Assembly: GCA_012798185.1 (NCBI GenBank)
Contig: JAAZNS010000248.1
Coordinates: forward strand, 1-18,921
Origin: Chloroflexota bacterium
Lineage (GTDB): Bacteria; Chloroflexota; Anaerolineae; Anaerolineales; UBA4823
Direction of reading: 5' to 3'
Length of the DNA stretch: 18,921 nucleotides
The position numbers and the translations under genes were made by a program. The notes beneath the pieces are model-generated. The model saw only the letters and a program-made list of their open reading frames with translations. It had not been told where the DNA came from and ran no database searches. Positions 1 to 7,609 of the stretch are shown here, in pieces (within the stretch, counting starts at the first letter, position 1; every line of letters starts with the position of its first letter).

Positions 1-2
1 AA

Positions 3-2435
3 AACAAAAACCGGAAACCTTCCATCGCAGTGGAACGCCGCCGCCCAGGCAGCGGGGTTCCATCGGGTCAACGCGAACGTGCTGAAGCACCGCATCGTGA
101 ACGCGAGCGGGGTGAAACAACCGGAGGTGGTTATTCCGGAGGCGGTTCAGCAGGCGGGCATGTATTTACCGGGGGAGGAAAATCATTCCGGTCGCCTTTG
201 GGCATCGGGATAATCGTCTTACTGTTTATCTGCGTGTTGATTTATCAATTTATAAAAGGTGGCTCAAACATCAATACTGGGGATGTTGAATATCAAGCTG
301 AGGCAACGCTTCCTGCAGTCGCCCAGGCGGTAAAACCCACCGCTACCCGACGACCAACTTTACCGCCTGCCGCGCCTGGCAGTGAAGCCAAATGGACGGT
401 AATGATCTATCAAGACGCTGATGATAAAGTGCTTGAACAGGATATCTTTGTCGACTTGAATGAAGCAGAGCGGATCGGCTCGAACGCGAATTTGAATATC
501 GTTGCCCAATTGGATCGTTACCAGGCAGGTTATTCCGGCGATGGCAACTGGACCGGCAGCCGGCGTTATTTTGTCCGTGCCGATGATGATCTGAATGCCA
601 TTGGTTCTGATCTAGTAGAAGACCTGGGTGAAGTAAATATGGCTAGCGGGGATACTCTAGTCGATTTTGCCGGCTGGGCAATTCAGAATTATCCTGCCGA
701 TAAATATGTGTTAATCTTGAGTGATCATGGTATGGGTTGGCCGGGCGGCTGGAGTGACGATACTGCCACCCGGCAAAGCGGGGATACACCTTTGGAAAAC
801 GCATTGGGAGATAATATTTACTTAAATGAATTGGATCAAGCATTAGCTAAGATTATCTCTGAAAACAAACTCGATAAATTCGAATTGATCGGCATGGATG
901 CCTGTCTGATGGGTCATATCGAAGTGATGGATGCTTTAGCGCCGTATGCGAAATATGCTGTCCTTTCCCAGGAAATCGAGCCCTCATTGGGATGGGCATA
1001 TACAGCCTTTTTAAATGAGCTAGCCAATCGTCCTGATATCGATGGCGGGCAATTGGGGGAATTAATCGTGGAAAGTTATATTGTAGAGGATCAGCGGATT
1101 GTCGATGATGAGGCTCGGGCGAATCTGGTTGGACGTAATAATCCGATGGGTTCATTGTTTGGCACTTCCATGCTGCCTTCTGCCGCGCAGGTTGCCAATC
1201 AGATGAGCCAAAATATCACTCTGACCAGCCTGGATTTGTCTGCGGTACGCGAATTGATCGATAGTCTCAACAACCTGGCGGTTATCTTGCAGGGGGTTGA
1301 CCAGCGCAATGTCGCTCAAGCCCGTGATTATGCTCAATCGTTCACCAATATTTTTGGTAAGAGTGTGCCGCCATCCTATATCGACCTGGGCAATTTTGCT
1401 GAGCTGGTGGCAAAAATGAGCGGTAAACGCGATGTTGCCGAAGCTGCCGCTGCTTTGCAATCGGCAATTGACCGGGCGGTAATCGCTGAAAAGCACGGTC
1501 CGCGTATTTCGGGTGCTACCGGGGTCTCGATATACTTCCCTAATTCAACACTATATAAAAACCCAGCAACAGGACCGGTTTCTTATACAGCGATTGCCAA
1601 CCGCTTTGCTTCAGAATCGTTATGGGATGATTTTCTCACTTATCATTATACAGGCGAGCCCTTCGATGCCAGATCGGGCAGCGTAGCAGTTCCGGAGCAA
1701 AGCGCTGTGCGAGCCCCAGCTGCCGGTGGCATTAAGGTTTCCGCCATTACCGCTTCCGCATCGTCGATTTCCATTGGCGAAGAGGTGCGCCTCAGTGTGG
1801 ATATCGAAGGGAAGAATATCGGTTACGTGAAGTTATTGGCGGGTTACCTCGATCAAAATGCCAATTCCATTTATTTGGCGGACAGTGATTATCTTGCCAG
1901 CCCTGATACGCGCGAAGCGGGCGGTATTTATTACCCCGATTGGGGCACCGAATCATTTAATCTGGTGTTCAAGTGGGAACCGATTGTATATGCCATCGAC
2001 GACGGCGTCTCCCTTCACCCCGCTTTATTTTCTCCGGAAAGCTATGGCAAATCCAGCGCAGAAGCTGTGTATTCGGTAGAAGGGATTTACACTTTTTCTG
2101 ATTCGGGAGATCAACAAAATGCACGGTTATTCTTTGTGAATGGCGTGCTGCAAGATGTATATGGCTTTTCTGGTGAAGCAACAGCCGGATCGCCGCGCCA
2201 GATCATCCCTCAGCCTGGCGACACCTTCACCATTCTGGATACTTGGATGGATTTGGATACAAAAGGAAATGTGACCCAAACCGTTCACCAGGCAAGCGAA
2301 ACCCTGACCTTTTCCGATCGGATGTTCACCTGGGAAGTGATGGACGCTGCTGCCGGACAATATGTGGTCGGTTTCATTGTCGAAGATCTGGATGGAAATT
2401 CGCAGGTTGCCATTACGCCCATTACCGTAAGGTGA
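3..2435 (+). CDS. Clostripain-family (C11) cysteine peptidase, membrane-anchored, 5' end outside window
   Basis: The reading frame is open to the left edge, so the true start may lie upstream; the first usable start inside is GTG at 30, which has no Shine-Dalgarno. Residue numbers count from that GTG. An Arg/Glu-rich and Gly-rich cytoplasmic N-terminus (1-55) leads to one membrane helix (about 57-75) and a Thr/Pro linker. The C11 domain begins near 121 (KWTVMIYQDADD). The catalytic pair is His233 in SDHGMGW and Cys292 in GMDACLMG, the usual His/Cys order of the clostripain/gingipain/caspase fold. The tail from about 565 is beta-rich and Ig-like. Family knowledge: C11 enzymes cleave after Arg or Lys and often self-process. 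I infer a peptidase domain on the outer face of the membrane. All motif residues are present. The substrate is unknown. Confidence 0.9.
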   Translation, partial: NKNRKPSIAVERRRPGSGVPSGQRERAEAPHRERERGETTGGGYSGGGSAGGHVFTGGGKSFRSPLGIGIIVLLFICVLIYQFIKGGSNINTGDVEYQAEATLPAVAQAVKPTATRRPTLPPAAPGSEAKWTVMIYQDADDKVLEQDIFVDLNEAERIGSNANLNIVAQLDRYQAGYSGDGNWTGSRRYFVRADDDLNAIGSDLVEDLGEVNMASGDTLVDFAGWAIQNYPADKYVLILSDHGMGWPGGWSDDTATRQSGDTPLENALGDNIYLNELDQALAKIISENKLDKFELIGMDACLMGHIEVMDALAPYAKYAVLSQEIEPSLGWAYTAFLNELANRPDIDGGQLGELIVESYIVEDQRIVDDEARANLVGRNNPMGSLFGTSMLPSAAQVANQMSQNITLTSLDLSAVRELIDSLNNLAVILQGVDQRNVAQARDYAQSFTNIFGKSVPPSYIDLGNFAELVAKMSGKRDVAEAAAALQSAIDRAVIAEKHGPRISGATGVSIYFPNSTLYKNPATGPVSYTAIANRFASESLWDDFLTYHYTGEPFDARSGSVAVPEQSAVRAPAAGGIKVSAITASASSISIGEEVRLSVDIEGKNIGYVKLLAGYLDQNANSIYLADSDYLASPDTREAGGIYYPDWGTESFNLVFKWEPIVYAIDDGVSLHPALFSPESYGKSSAEAVYSVEGIYTFSDSGDQQNARLFFVNGVLQDVYGFSGEATAGSPRQIIPQPGDTFTILDTWMDLDTKGNVTQTVHQASETLTFSDRMFTWEVMDAAAGQYVVGFIVEDLDGNSQVAITPITVR

Positions 2436-2858
2436 CATAGACCAATTCCTCCCGCTACAACCAGTCTACGCGAATCTAACTGCGAGATGGCACATACAGC
2501 AGTCTTTATATGTCCGCTGTTAAAATTCCACCGATTGTTTCATAAATATTCGCAATGGTCGATATATGAAAATCGTTAACTATTTCCTAATCATTTTTCT
2601 TGATATCTTTGTATAATATTTATATTCGTTACAGCTTCATGCAGACGGTTCGTTTTCGAAAGGGAAATCCGAAAATTTGGGCAGCAGCGAATGAGGTTTT
2701 GTGTCATCAATGATGATCTTGCCCAATCAGCCCCGCCCGCCATCTTTTATGGTGCACGATTAGAATTTACAGGCGGGATGTCAATTGACCTTCGATGACA
2801 TGCCGTAAGGCAGCGGAGCCAGGGAGGTCATACCTGTTTATCGTATAGGAGGAATATT
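2436..2858. other. Intergenic region with possible promoter and nested complementary arms
   Basis: No protein-coding frame is convincing in these 423 bases. A TATAAT-like -10 (TGTATAATATT) lies near 2610-2620 without a good -35. Nested complementary arms follow: TGTCATC (2702-2708) with GATGACA (2794-2800), and inside them CCCGCC (2736-2741) with GGCGGG (2772-2777). Next to them is TGCCGTAAGGCA (2801-2812), a four-pair stem closed by a GNRA-type loop. This could be a structured 5' leader of the small membrane protein that follows, but I match it to no known riboswitch class. Confidence 0.35.
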
Positions 2859-3029
2859 ATGGAGCTTAGCGAACCCAAACAAATTACTTTTTGGATTGCT
2901 GTAATCATTGCTGTCCTTGGCGTTCTTGCCCAGCTGATAACCATCCCGGTGCTTTCGGGGATTGCATTTTGGCTGGTGGTGATCGCCTTCATCATTCTGA
3001 TGTTAGGCAACTTACTAAAAGGATTTTAA
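2859..3029 (+). CDS. Small two-helix membrane protein, unknown function
   Basis: A 56-residue ORF starts at ATG 2859 with a strong AGGAGG at 2847-2852, six bases upstream, and ends TAA at 3027-3029. The peptide begins MELSEPKQITFW and contains two hydrophobic stretches (about residues 9-30 and 32-52) with almost no loop, ending in NLLKGF. It resembles the small hypothetical two-helix proteins common in Anaerolineae-type genomes. No motif gives a function. A stable hairpin follows 13 bases after the stop. The good ribosome site and clean hydrophobic pattern argue that it is real; it is intact, unlike the genes just downstream. Confidence 0.7.
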   Translation: MELSEPKQITFWIAVIIAVLGVLAQLITIPVLSGIAFWLVVIAFIILMLGNLLKGF

Positions 3030-3042
3030 TTAATTATTAATG

Positions 3043-3093
3043 GGGATCAAGCTGGTGATGGCAGTCGGCTCCGTGCCTAAGCCGGCTTATCCC
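3043..3093 (+). terminator. Strong three-tier hairpin after the small membrane gene
   Basis: Three nested stems can be drawn: GGGAT (3043-3047) with ATCCC (3089-3093); AGCTGG (3050-3055) with CCGGCT (3082-3087, one G-U pair); GGCA (3060-3063) with TGCC (3074-3077). A symmetric 4x4 internal loop (tgat/taag) separates the inner two. A short T run occurs only at about 3106-3110, so this is not a textbook intrinsic terminator. It may be a 3' stabilising or processing element, or a structured RNA. Confidence 0.45.
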
Positions 3094-3219
3094 ACATTAT
3101 CAATTTTTCTCAGCCAGAGGGGGTGAGAAGATGATTACAAATCACGTTTTTTATCATTCAATTATCTACTTGGAAAATCCGGTCTTTACCAGAGCTGCTT
3201 ATTTGCGGGAGAGATCATT

Positions 3220-3369
3220 ATGTCTTATACAGCTTATAGCATCCATTATGGAAAGACGCTGCCCGCTGATTCTTAGTTCTGTTCCCATTGCGGGGCTGAT
3301 CAAACAGGTGGAGCACTTAAGAGTGTTGCCTCCAAGAAGAAATCATTATCGGGAGTACGGTGCTGGTAA
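3220..3369 (+). pseudogene. Decayed zinc-ribbon protein fragment
   Basis: From ATG 3220 (GGGAGAG upstream) the frame reads MSYTAYSIHYGKTLPADS, then in-frame TAG at 3274-3276, then FCSHCGADQTGGALKS and TAA at 3367-3369. The pattern is that of a double zinc ribbon of the CxxCGK-LPADS-xFCxxCGA kind. The second Cys pair is kept (3280-3282 and 3289-3291). The first pair has become Ser (codon 3238) and Tyr (codon 3247), each one base away from a Cys codon. Loss of two metal ligands plus a stop at the linker is best read as a dead gene. Family members usually continue into a membrane helix, which is not recognisable here. Confidence 0.55.
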
Positions 3370-3421
3370 GGATTTGTATCTTTTCTTATGGTGTATTCAA
3401 AAAATGTATCATGATTGTTTC

Positions 3422-3751
3422 ATGAATATTCGCCAGGCAGTTTTCAACAATACAGCTATCGTTGCCGAAATTTATAATTGGTATCTCGAAAACGCCATTA
3501 TTTCGTTCGGGGTAGCGGCGGTCAGCGTCGAAGAGATGACAGCTAGGATTCAGGGAACACTTTATTAGCAATTGATCAAATCCACCAAAAGTCATGGCGT
3601 TCGGGAAATGGTTGGCATTATTGCTTTGCCAAATCCTGCAAGTGTTGCATTGCATGAAAAGCTGGGTTTTAAACGGGTAGGGGTCAATAAAGGGGCAAGT
3701 TACAAATTCGGGCATTATATCGATGTGGGAATGTGGCAGTTGGCGTTATAG
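3422..3751 (+). pseudogene. GNAT acetyltransferase (phosphinothricin-acetyltransferase-like) pseudogene with internal deletion
   Basis: ATG 3422 opens MNIRQAVFNNTAIVAEIYNW, followed by SVEEMTARIQ, the typical N-terminus of Pat/Bar-like GNAT enzymes. Directly after that the same frame gives GTLY, TAG (3566-3568), QLIKSTKSHG, then PNPASVALHEKLGFKRVG and FGHYIDVGMWQ to TAG 3749-3751, the typical C-terminus. The central roughly 60 residues, including most of the acetyl-CoA-binding strand and the V-x-P-x-x-R/Q-G-x-G/A region, are absent. The join looks in-frame, with one nonsense codon where a Glu or Gln normally sits. An open frame also runs upstream to 3131, but I recognise nothing in it and it has no good ribosome site. 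The product would be inactive even with read-through. Confidence 0.8.
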
Positions 3752-3787
3752 TTTTATACTAACATTTTGCTAAGAAGGGAGGACAGA

Positions 3788-4025
3788 ATGGATCAACGAT
3801 TTGATTATGAAGAGAGAATCTCCTCCTCTAAACCCGAGGCGCTTTTCATTGGGCTTTTTAATGTCGTTCATCTGGCAGATGATGGTATCGGGCTGGTCTG
3901 GGATCGCAATTTTTTTGCTTTTTCTTTTCTGTTCGATCAAAATCCAAGCAATCCGCCGTGATAAAATGCCTTTGTTACGCATCGACGGTGCAGGCATCCC
4001 ATTTTACGTTACAGGGTACAATTGA
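3788..4025 (+). pseudogene. Possible frameshifted small membrane protein
   Basis: ATG 3788 has an excellent Shine-Dalgarno (AAGGGAGGA, about 3775-3783) and reads MDQRFDYEERI. The continuation that looks like protein is in the next frame: SPPLNPRRFSLGFLMSFIW, then one strong membrane helix (GIAIFLLFLFC), a basic stretch (KIQAIRRDK) and TGA at 4023-4025. A one-base shift near 3817-3825 would join them. Without it, the first frame runs to TGA at 3959-3961 as a 57-residue peptide, and the second frame could start at ATG 3801 or 3807, neither with a ribosome site. Function unknown; which form is real is not settled. Confidence 0.35.
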
Positions 4026-4043
4026 AAAAAAGGAGAAGATCTC

Positions 4044-5111
4044 ATGCCAGCAGATATCTACCAAAAATTAGCCCGCCGGCTAGATGAAACCCCTAATGGT
4101 TTCTCACCGACCGCCAGCGGCGTGGAGCTGCGCCTTCTGGCAAAAATCTTCACGCCTGCTGAAGCTCAACTCGCCTGTGTGATGTCCATGCATGCCGAAT
4201 CCTCTGCAGAAATTGCCCTGCGCGCTGGGGTGGATGCCAGGGAAGCCCACCGCACCCTGAAAGGTATGGCATCCAAAGGGCTGGTGCGTTTCAAAAAAGG
4301 GGAGGGAGAGCTGCTCTTTGCGCTGATGCCGTTTGTGGTTGGTTTCTATGAGGCGCAATTGCCTCGCATGGATGAAGAATTGGCACGCCTTTTTGAACAG
4401 TATTTTCTTGAATCTAGAGGCGGGATTGCCCAGGTCGAGCCCGGTGTCCACCGCATAATTCCTGTTCAGGAAGCCATCCCTCACGAAATCATGATCTTCC
4501 CTTATGAGCAAGCCAGCCAGATGTTGAAATCTGCCAAAGCCTGGGGGGTGCGCAGGTGTATCTGCCGGGTGCAGCGGCAGTTGATTAGCAAGGGCTGCAA
4601 GTATCCCGTAGAATCCTGCCTGGTTTTTGCCCCGGTTGTAGGCGCATTCGATTACAGCCAGGAGGAACGCGCCATCTCTCTGGAAGAAGCGCTAAAAATT
4701 CTGCATGAAACCGAAGTGCTTGGTTTAGTGCATTCGACCGGTAATTATATCGATGGTATCGATTATATTTGCAATTGCTGTCCCTGCTGCTGCGGGGTAA
4801 TGCGGGCAGTGACTGAGTTTGGCATACTAACCGCGGTTGCTCATTCAGATTTCTACGCAGTAGTCGATCAGGATTTATGCCTTGGCTGCGGCGATTGTAC
4901 GACCCGCTGCCATTTTGGCGCATTGTCGCTTATTGATGGGAAGGCGGTGGTCAATTATGCCAAATGCATGGGCTGCGGGTTGTGCGCCTCCGCCTGCATG
5001 GTCGATGGGATTCACCTGAATCGCCGCCCGGCGGGAGAGACTGAGCCAGTTCCGCAAAACATCAAGGCGTGGGGGATGCAGAGGTTGGAAAGGCGAGGCA
5101 GTCGAAGGTAA
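4044..5111 (+). CDS. Winged-helix / Fe-S protein with C-terminal 2[4Fe-4S] ferredoxin domain
   Basis: ATG 4044 follows AAAGGAGAAGATCTC, a good ribosome site. The 355-residue protein has an N-terminal winged-helix-like part (about 40-105: SAEIALRAGVDAREAHRTL, then a KGLVRFKKGEG wing). A central Cys-rich part carries C172-x-C174, C185, C192 and the dense CNCCPCCC cluster at 243-250. A C-terminal ferredoxin domain has CLGCGDCTTRC (C279, 282, 285, 289) and CMGCGLCASAC (C308, 311, 314, 318), each able to bind a [4Fe-4S] cluster. No signal peptide or membrane helix, so cytoplasmic. This architecture recurs in anaerobes and is usually annotated only as a 4Fe-4S protein. Whether the winged helix binds DNA (redox-sensing regulator) or is structural is open; intact and probably monocistronic. 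Confidence 0.85.
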   Translation: MPADIYQKLARRLDETPNGFSPTASGVELRLLAKIFTPAEAQLACVMSMHAESSAEIALRAGVDAREAHRTLKGMASKGLVRFKKGEGELLFALMPFVVGFYEAQLPRMDEELARLFEQYFLESRGGIAQVEPGVHRIIPVQEAIPHEIMIFPYEQASQMLKSAKAWGVRRCICRVQRQLISKGCKYPVESCLVFAPVVGAFDYSQEERAISLEEALKILHETEVLGLVHSTGNYIDGIDYICNCCPCCCGVMRAVTEFGILTAVAHSDFYAVVDQDLCLGCGDCTTRCHFGALSLIDGKAVVNYAKCMGCGLCASACMVDGIHLNRRPAGETEPVPQNIKAWGMQRLERRGSRR

Positions 5112-5456
5112 GAGGATGTTTTATAACCTTATTGGACCCACCGTCAGACTGGCGGCAATTTTGGGAATTTTGCTGGGGCATGTGGCAGTGCGGGAAATCG
5201 AGCACTGGGATCGCGCTTGTGGTGATGACGGGTTTCATTTAAAAAGCTTGGGGGCAGCAGGAGCCGGCGTGAGGGCGCATCCGTGGTGTGGGGGTCAACC
5301 GAATTCAAGCACCAGGTTGTACGCGCTGAATTGGGTTAGTTTCCATATTGTCATAAAAAGCTGAGACCGCCCTTTGCCGCCACGATTAAAAAATGGAAAG
5401 CACCACATCTATAGTGGTAAACCGTAAACTGCTAACTTAAAGCTGACAGCTTATAG
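5112..5456. other. Gap between convergent genes with small hairpins and a doubtful ORF
   Basis: An 82-codon frame runs from ATG 5116 to 5364, four bases after the Fe-S gene stop. It has only GGTAAGAGG upstream and an unremarkable composition; I do not recognise it and consider it probably non-coding. Short palindromes occur: AACCGAATTC (5297-5306) with GAATTGGGTT (5328-5337, one mismatch), ACCAC/GTGGT near 5402-5420, and AAGCTGACAGCTT near 5440-5452, just outside the stop of the minus-strand gene. The latter two might help to end the converging transcripts, but neither has a clear T tract. Confidence 0.3.
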
Positions 5457-7421
5457 CTATTTATTTATTTCTACTACCAGCGCTGGATGATCGGAGGCAG
5501 GGGAGGCGATATATTGCGCCGATCGAACAGCCACCTCGGGTGAGACGAAAATATGGTCTATTAAATGTTCTGCCTCCAGAGTATCTGGCAGCGGAGAGCC
5601 AGCCAGCACCCAGGCGTCGGCAAATAGCTGCGTGGTAAGCAGGTACTGTTCCGTGGCGGGTTCAAAGTTGAAATCGCCCATGGCGATCACATTTTGTTTA
5701 CCCTGCAGCTGTTGTAAAACATTCTCTTGCTGGATGATCGGTCCATCGTTTCCCAAGTGGGTAACTAAAATCCAATATTTTTTATTGTTGACCGTGATGC
5801 TTGCCTCGATGGAAGCGGTTTGCTCCCCAGCACTGTACATAAAAAATGTGCGCGGGTTTTCGATCGGATAGCGGGAAAGCAGAGCGATGCCAAAAGTGCC
5901 GGTCACGGTGCGCGGTCCATAATAGCTGTACATACCAAGTCCATGGCTGATGGTGCGTACAAGATCGGCATTACCCCCCGAAAAGCGCGCTGTATCCGAT
6001 TCCTGCAGCCCCACGATATCCGGATTTTGACTGCGGATCAATTCGAGCTGTTCCTCATAACTGCGCTCACCTGATACCGAATATCCTTGCTGAAGGTTAT
6101 ATGTGAGCACGGTGAAGGTTTGTTTGTGCTCATTGATATTAGGTGTGGGTTCGGAATACGTAACATAAATCACCGGGATGGCAAGGATTGTAAATATGAG
6201 AGGAGTGAGCATTGGAGAATATTTCCTGGATTGAATTGTTGCCGGTTTACTTTTTGCAGCAAAGAGTGGGAGGCTCATCCCCAAACCGGCAACCAAAAAA
6301 ACAAACCAGAACCGATCACGCATCAACGGACCGACCACCGGAATGTAATCGTAGACAGTCGTGAATACCTGCATCAGCATAATGGCTAAAAAGAACAGCA
6401 CGCCCAGCAGGAATCCATAACCAAGCGTACGGGGGGCGGGGTTTTCTCTGCCTAATTCCTGCCAGAATAAAATAAAGTTATGAATAATGACCGGACATAA
6501 CGCGATCATCACCAGAAGAGGGATGTGCTGCCAGAAATGGATTTCGGTTTGATAGATGGGGTAGGCGGTGCTTTCGGCAGGAAATTCAACTTGATAGATC
6601 AGGATGGCGATGACGCCGCTCAAAATGAACATCCCATTCCATAGCCAGACCCAAATCCGGGGCAGCCGGTTAATCATACCGCTCGAAAGTAATCCGTAGT
6701 ACACCGCCAGGGATATCGCAAGCAAAGTCACGATGATCCGATAGTCTAACTCCGACCAGCGCGATAGGACTGTCGGGCTCATTAAGGCAAAATATATCAT
6801 CGACAAACAACCGGTAATTCCAATACAAAGCCATACCGCTTTTGTTGATACTTGTTCGGAAGGAGAAAGCTCGGGTTTTTGCGTATCTTTTTCTTGCCAA
6901 ATACCGATGATCGCTGCAAACAAGGCAATGAACAACACCCAGCTGATCCATGGCTGGATCAGCGAAATATCGCTTCCTTCACCCAATGAACGTAATAAGA
7001 TAACCATTGCCAGTGCGAATAGAAGCCCCAAGCCGATATCATTCACTTGCAAATCGTCTCCTGGGCGGAAGAGGATATCGAACAATAATGGGATCAACAG
7101 AAACAAGCAGCCTACACCAAATCCGCTGATTAACATTTTCCCGGTGGGATTGAGCACAACTTCCATGGCGCGGGCAGCAGCTGTCAATACTGCCAGTACA
7201 TAGATTCCCTGTGAGGGTGATTTTTGGGGGAATACGATGAGTAATATCGGAGAAAAGAAGAAAAGGATGCTTACAATTTGCGGAGGTATATCTGTTCCCA
7301 ATAAACCAAAAGTGTAAATGGATTCTATGAAATCTGGTGTTAGCTGAAAGAATAAGATAAATAACAGGGTGGAAAAAAAGGTGAATTTCCACGAGTTGCG
7401 GGAAGTTGATTCGGATATCAT
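5457..7421 (-). CDS. Polytopic membrane protein with C-terminal endonuclease/exonuclease/phosphatase domain
   Basis: The 654-residue protein starts at ATG 7421 behind GGGAGGACGCAAG. Residues 1 to about 425 contain a dozen or so hydrophobic helices. Residues about 435-654 are an EEP (DNase I-like) domain: TYNLQQG (N442), GLQESD (E474), LLSRYPIENPR, THLGND (H555), MGDFNFEP (D583, N585), LIDHIF (D622) and a terminal SDHP (D644, H645). All metal and catalytic positions of the fold are present. The many-helix plus EEP layout recalls the eukaryotic CWH43/PGAP2IP proteins acting on GPI-lipids, and bacterial EEP enzymes on phosphodiesters or phospholipids. I infer a membrane phosphodiesterase or lipid hydrolase; nuclease activity is less likely in this setting. 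It stands alone, divergent from the gene at 7610. Confidence 0.85.
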   Translation of the reverse strand: MISESTSRNSWKFTFFSTLLFILFFQLTPDFIESIYTFGLLGTDIPPQIVSILFFFSPILLIVFPQKSPSQGIYVLAVLTAAARAMEVVLNPTGKMLISGFGVGCLFLLIPLLFDILFRPGDDLQVNDIGLGLLFALAMVILLRSLGEGSDISLIQPWISWVLFIALFAAIIGIWQEKDTQKPELSPSEQVSTKAVWLCIGITGCLSMIYFALMSPTVLSRWSELDYRIIVTLLAISLAVYYGLLSSGMINRLPRIWVWLWNGMFILSGVIAILIYQVEFPAESTAYPIYQTEIHFWQHIPLLVMIALCPVIIHNFILFWQELGRENPAPRTLGYGFLLGVLFFLAIMLMQVFTTVYDYIPVVGPLMRDRFWFVFLVAGLGMSLPLFAAKSKPATIQSRKYSPMLTPLIFTILAIPVIYVTYSEPTPNINEHKQTFTVLTYNLQQGYSVSGERSYEEQLELIRSQNPDIVGLQESDTARFSGGNADLVRTISHGLGMYSYYGPRTVTGTFGIALLSRYPIENPRTFFMYSAGEQTASIEASITVNNKKYWILVTHLGNDGPIIQQENVLQQLQGKQNVIAMGDFNFEPATEQYLLTTQLFADAWVLAGSPLPDTLEAEHLIDHIFVSPEVAVRSAQYIASPASDHPALVVEINK

Positions 7422-7449
7422 CTTGCGTCCTCCCTGGATAATTGATAAA

Positions 7450-7477
7450 TTGACACTGTTTTAATTATTAATATAAT
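7450..7477 (+). promoter_or_regulatory. Near-consensus sigma70 promoter
   Basis: TTGACA at 7450-7455 and TATAAT at 7472-7477 are separated by 16 bases. Both hexamers match the consensus exactly. The promoter points to the gene at 7610 and would leave a leader of about 125 bases, which contains a small CTTTG/CAAAG hairpin around 7495-7511. The matches are direct; activity is inferred. Confidence 0.7.
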
Positions 7478-7609
7478 GTATTACTGGTAACTGCTTTGGC
7501 TGCGGCAAAGATGCCTCGAAATACCTCAAAATTGAAAACTCACCTAAGCTGGCTGAGAAGTTATTATTGATGAAATCAATTCTTCTATTTTAGCAGGGAA
7601 ATTCAAAAA

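Noticed and set aside
2749..3080. GNRA tetraloop (2801-2812) with TATGG and CCTAAG as a possible tetraloop receptor
   Set aside because: The two receptor halves lie more than 300 bases apart on both sides of a gene, so chance is the simpler explanation.
3131..3568. A 145-codon open frame that could be taken as an intact gene
   Set aside because: Its second part is the N-terminus of a GNAT enzyme that starts at 3422; the first part overlaps the zinc-ribbon remnant in another frame and shows no protein family pattern.
5116..5364. 82-codon frame right after the Fe-S gene
   Set aside because: No homology pattern that I recognise, weak ribosome site and irregular composition; kept only as a remark in the intergenic entry.
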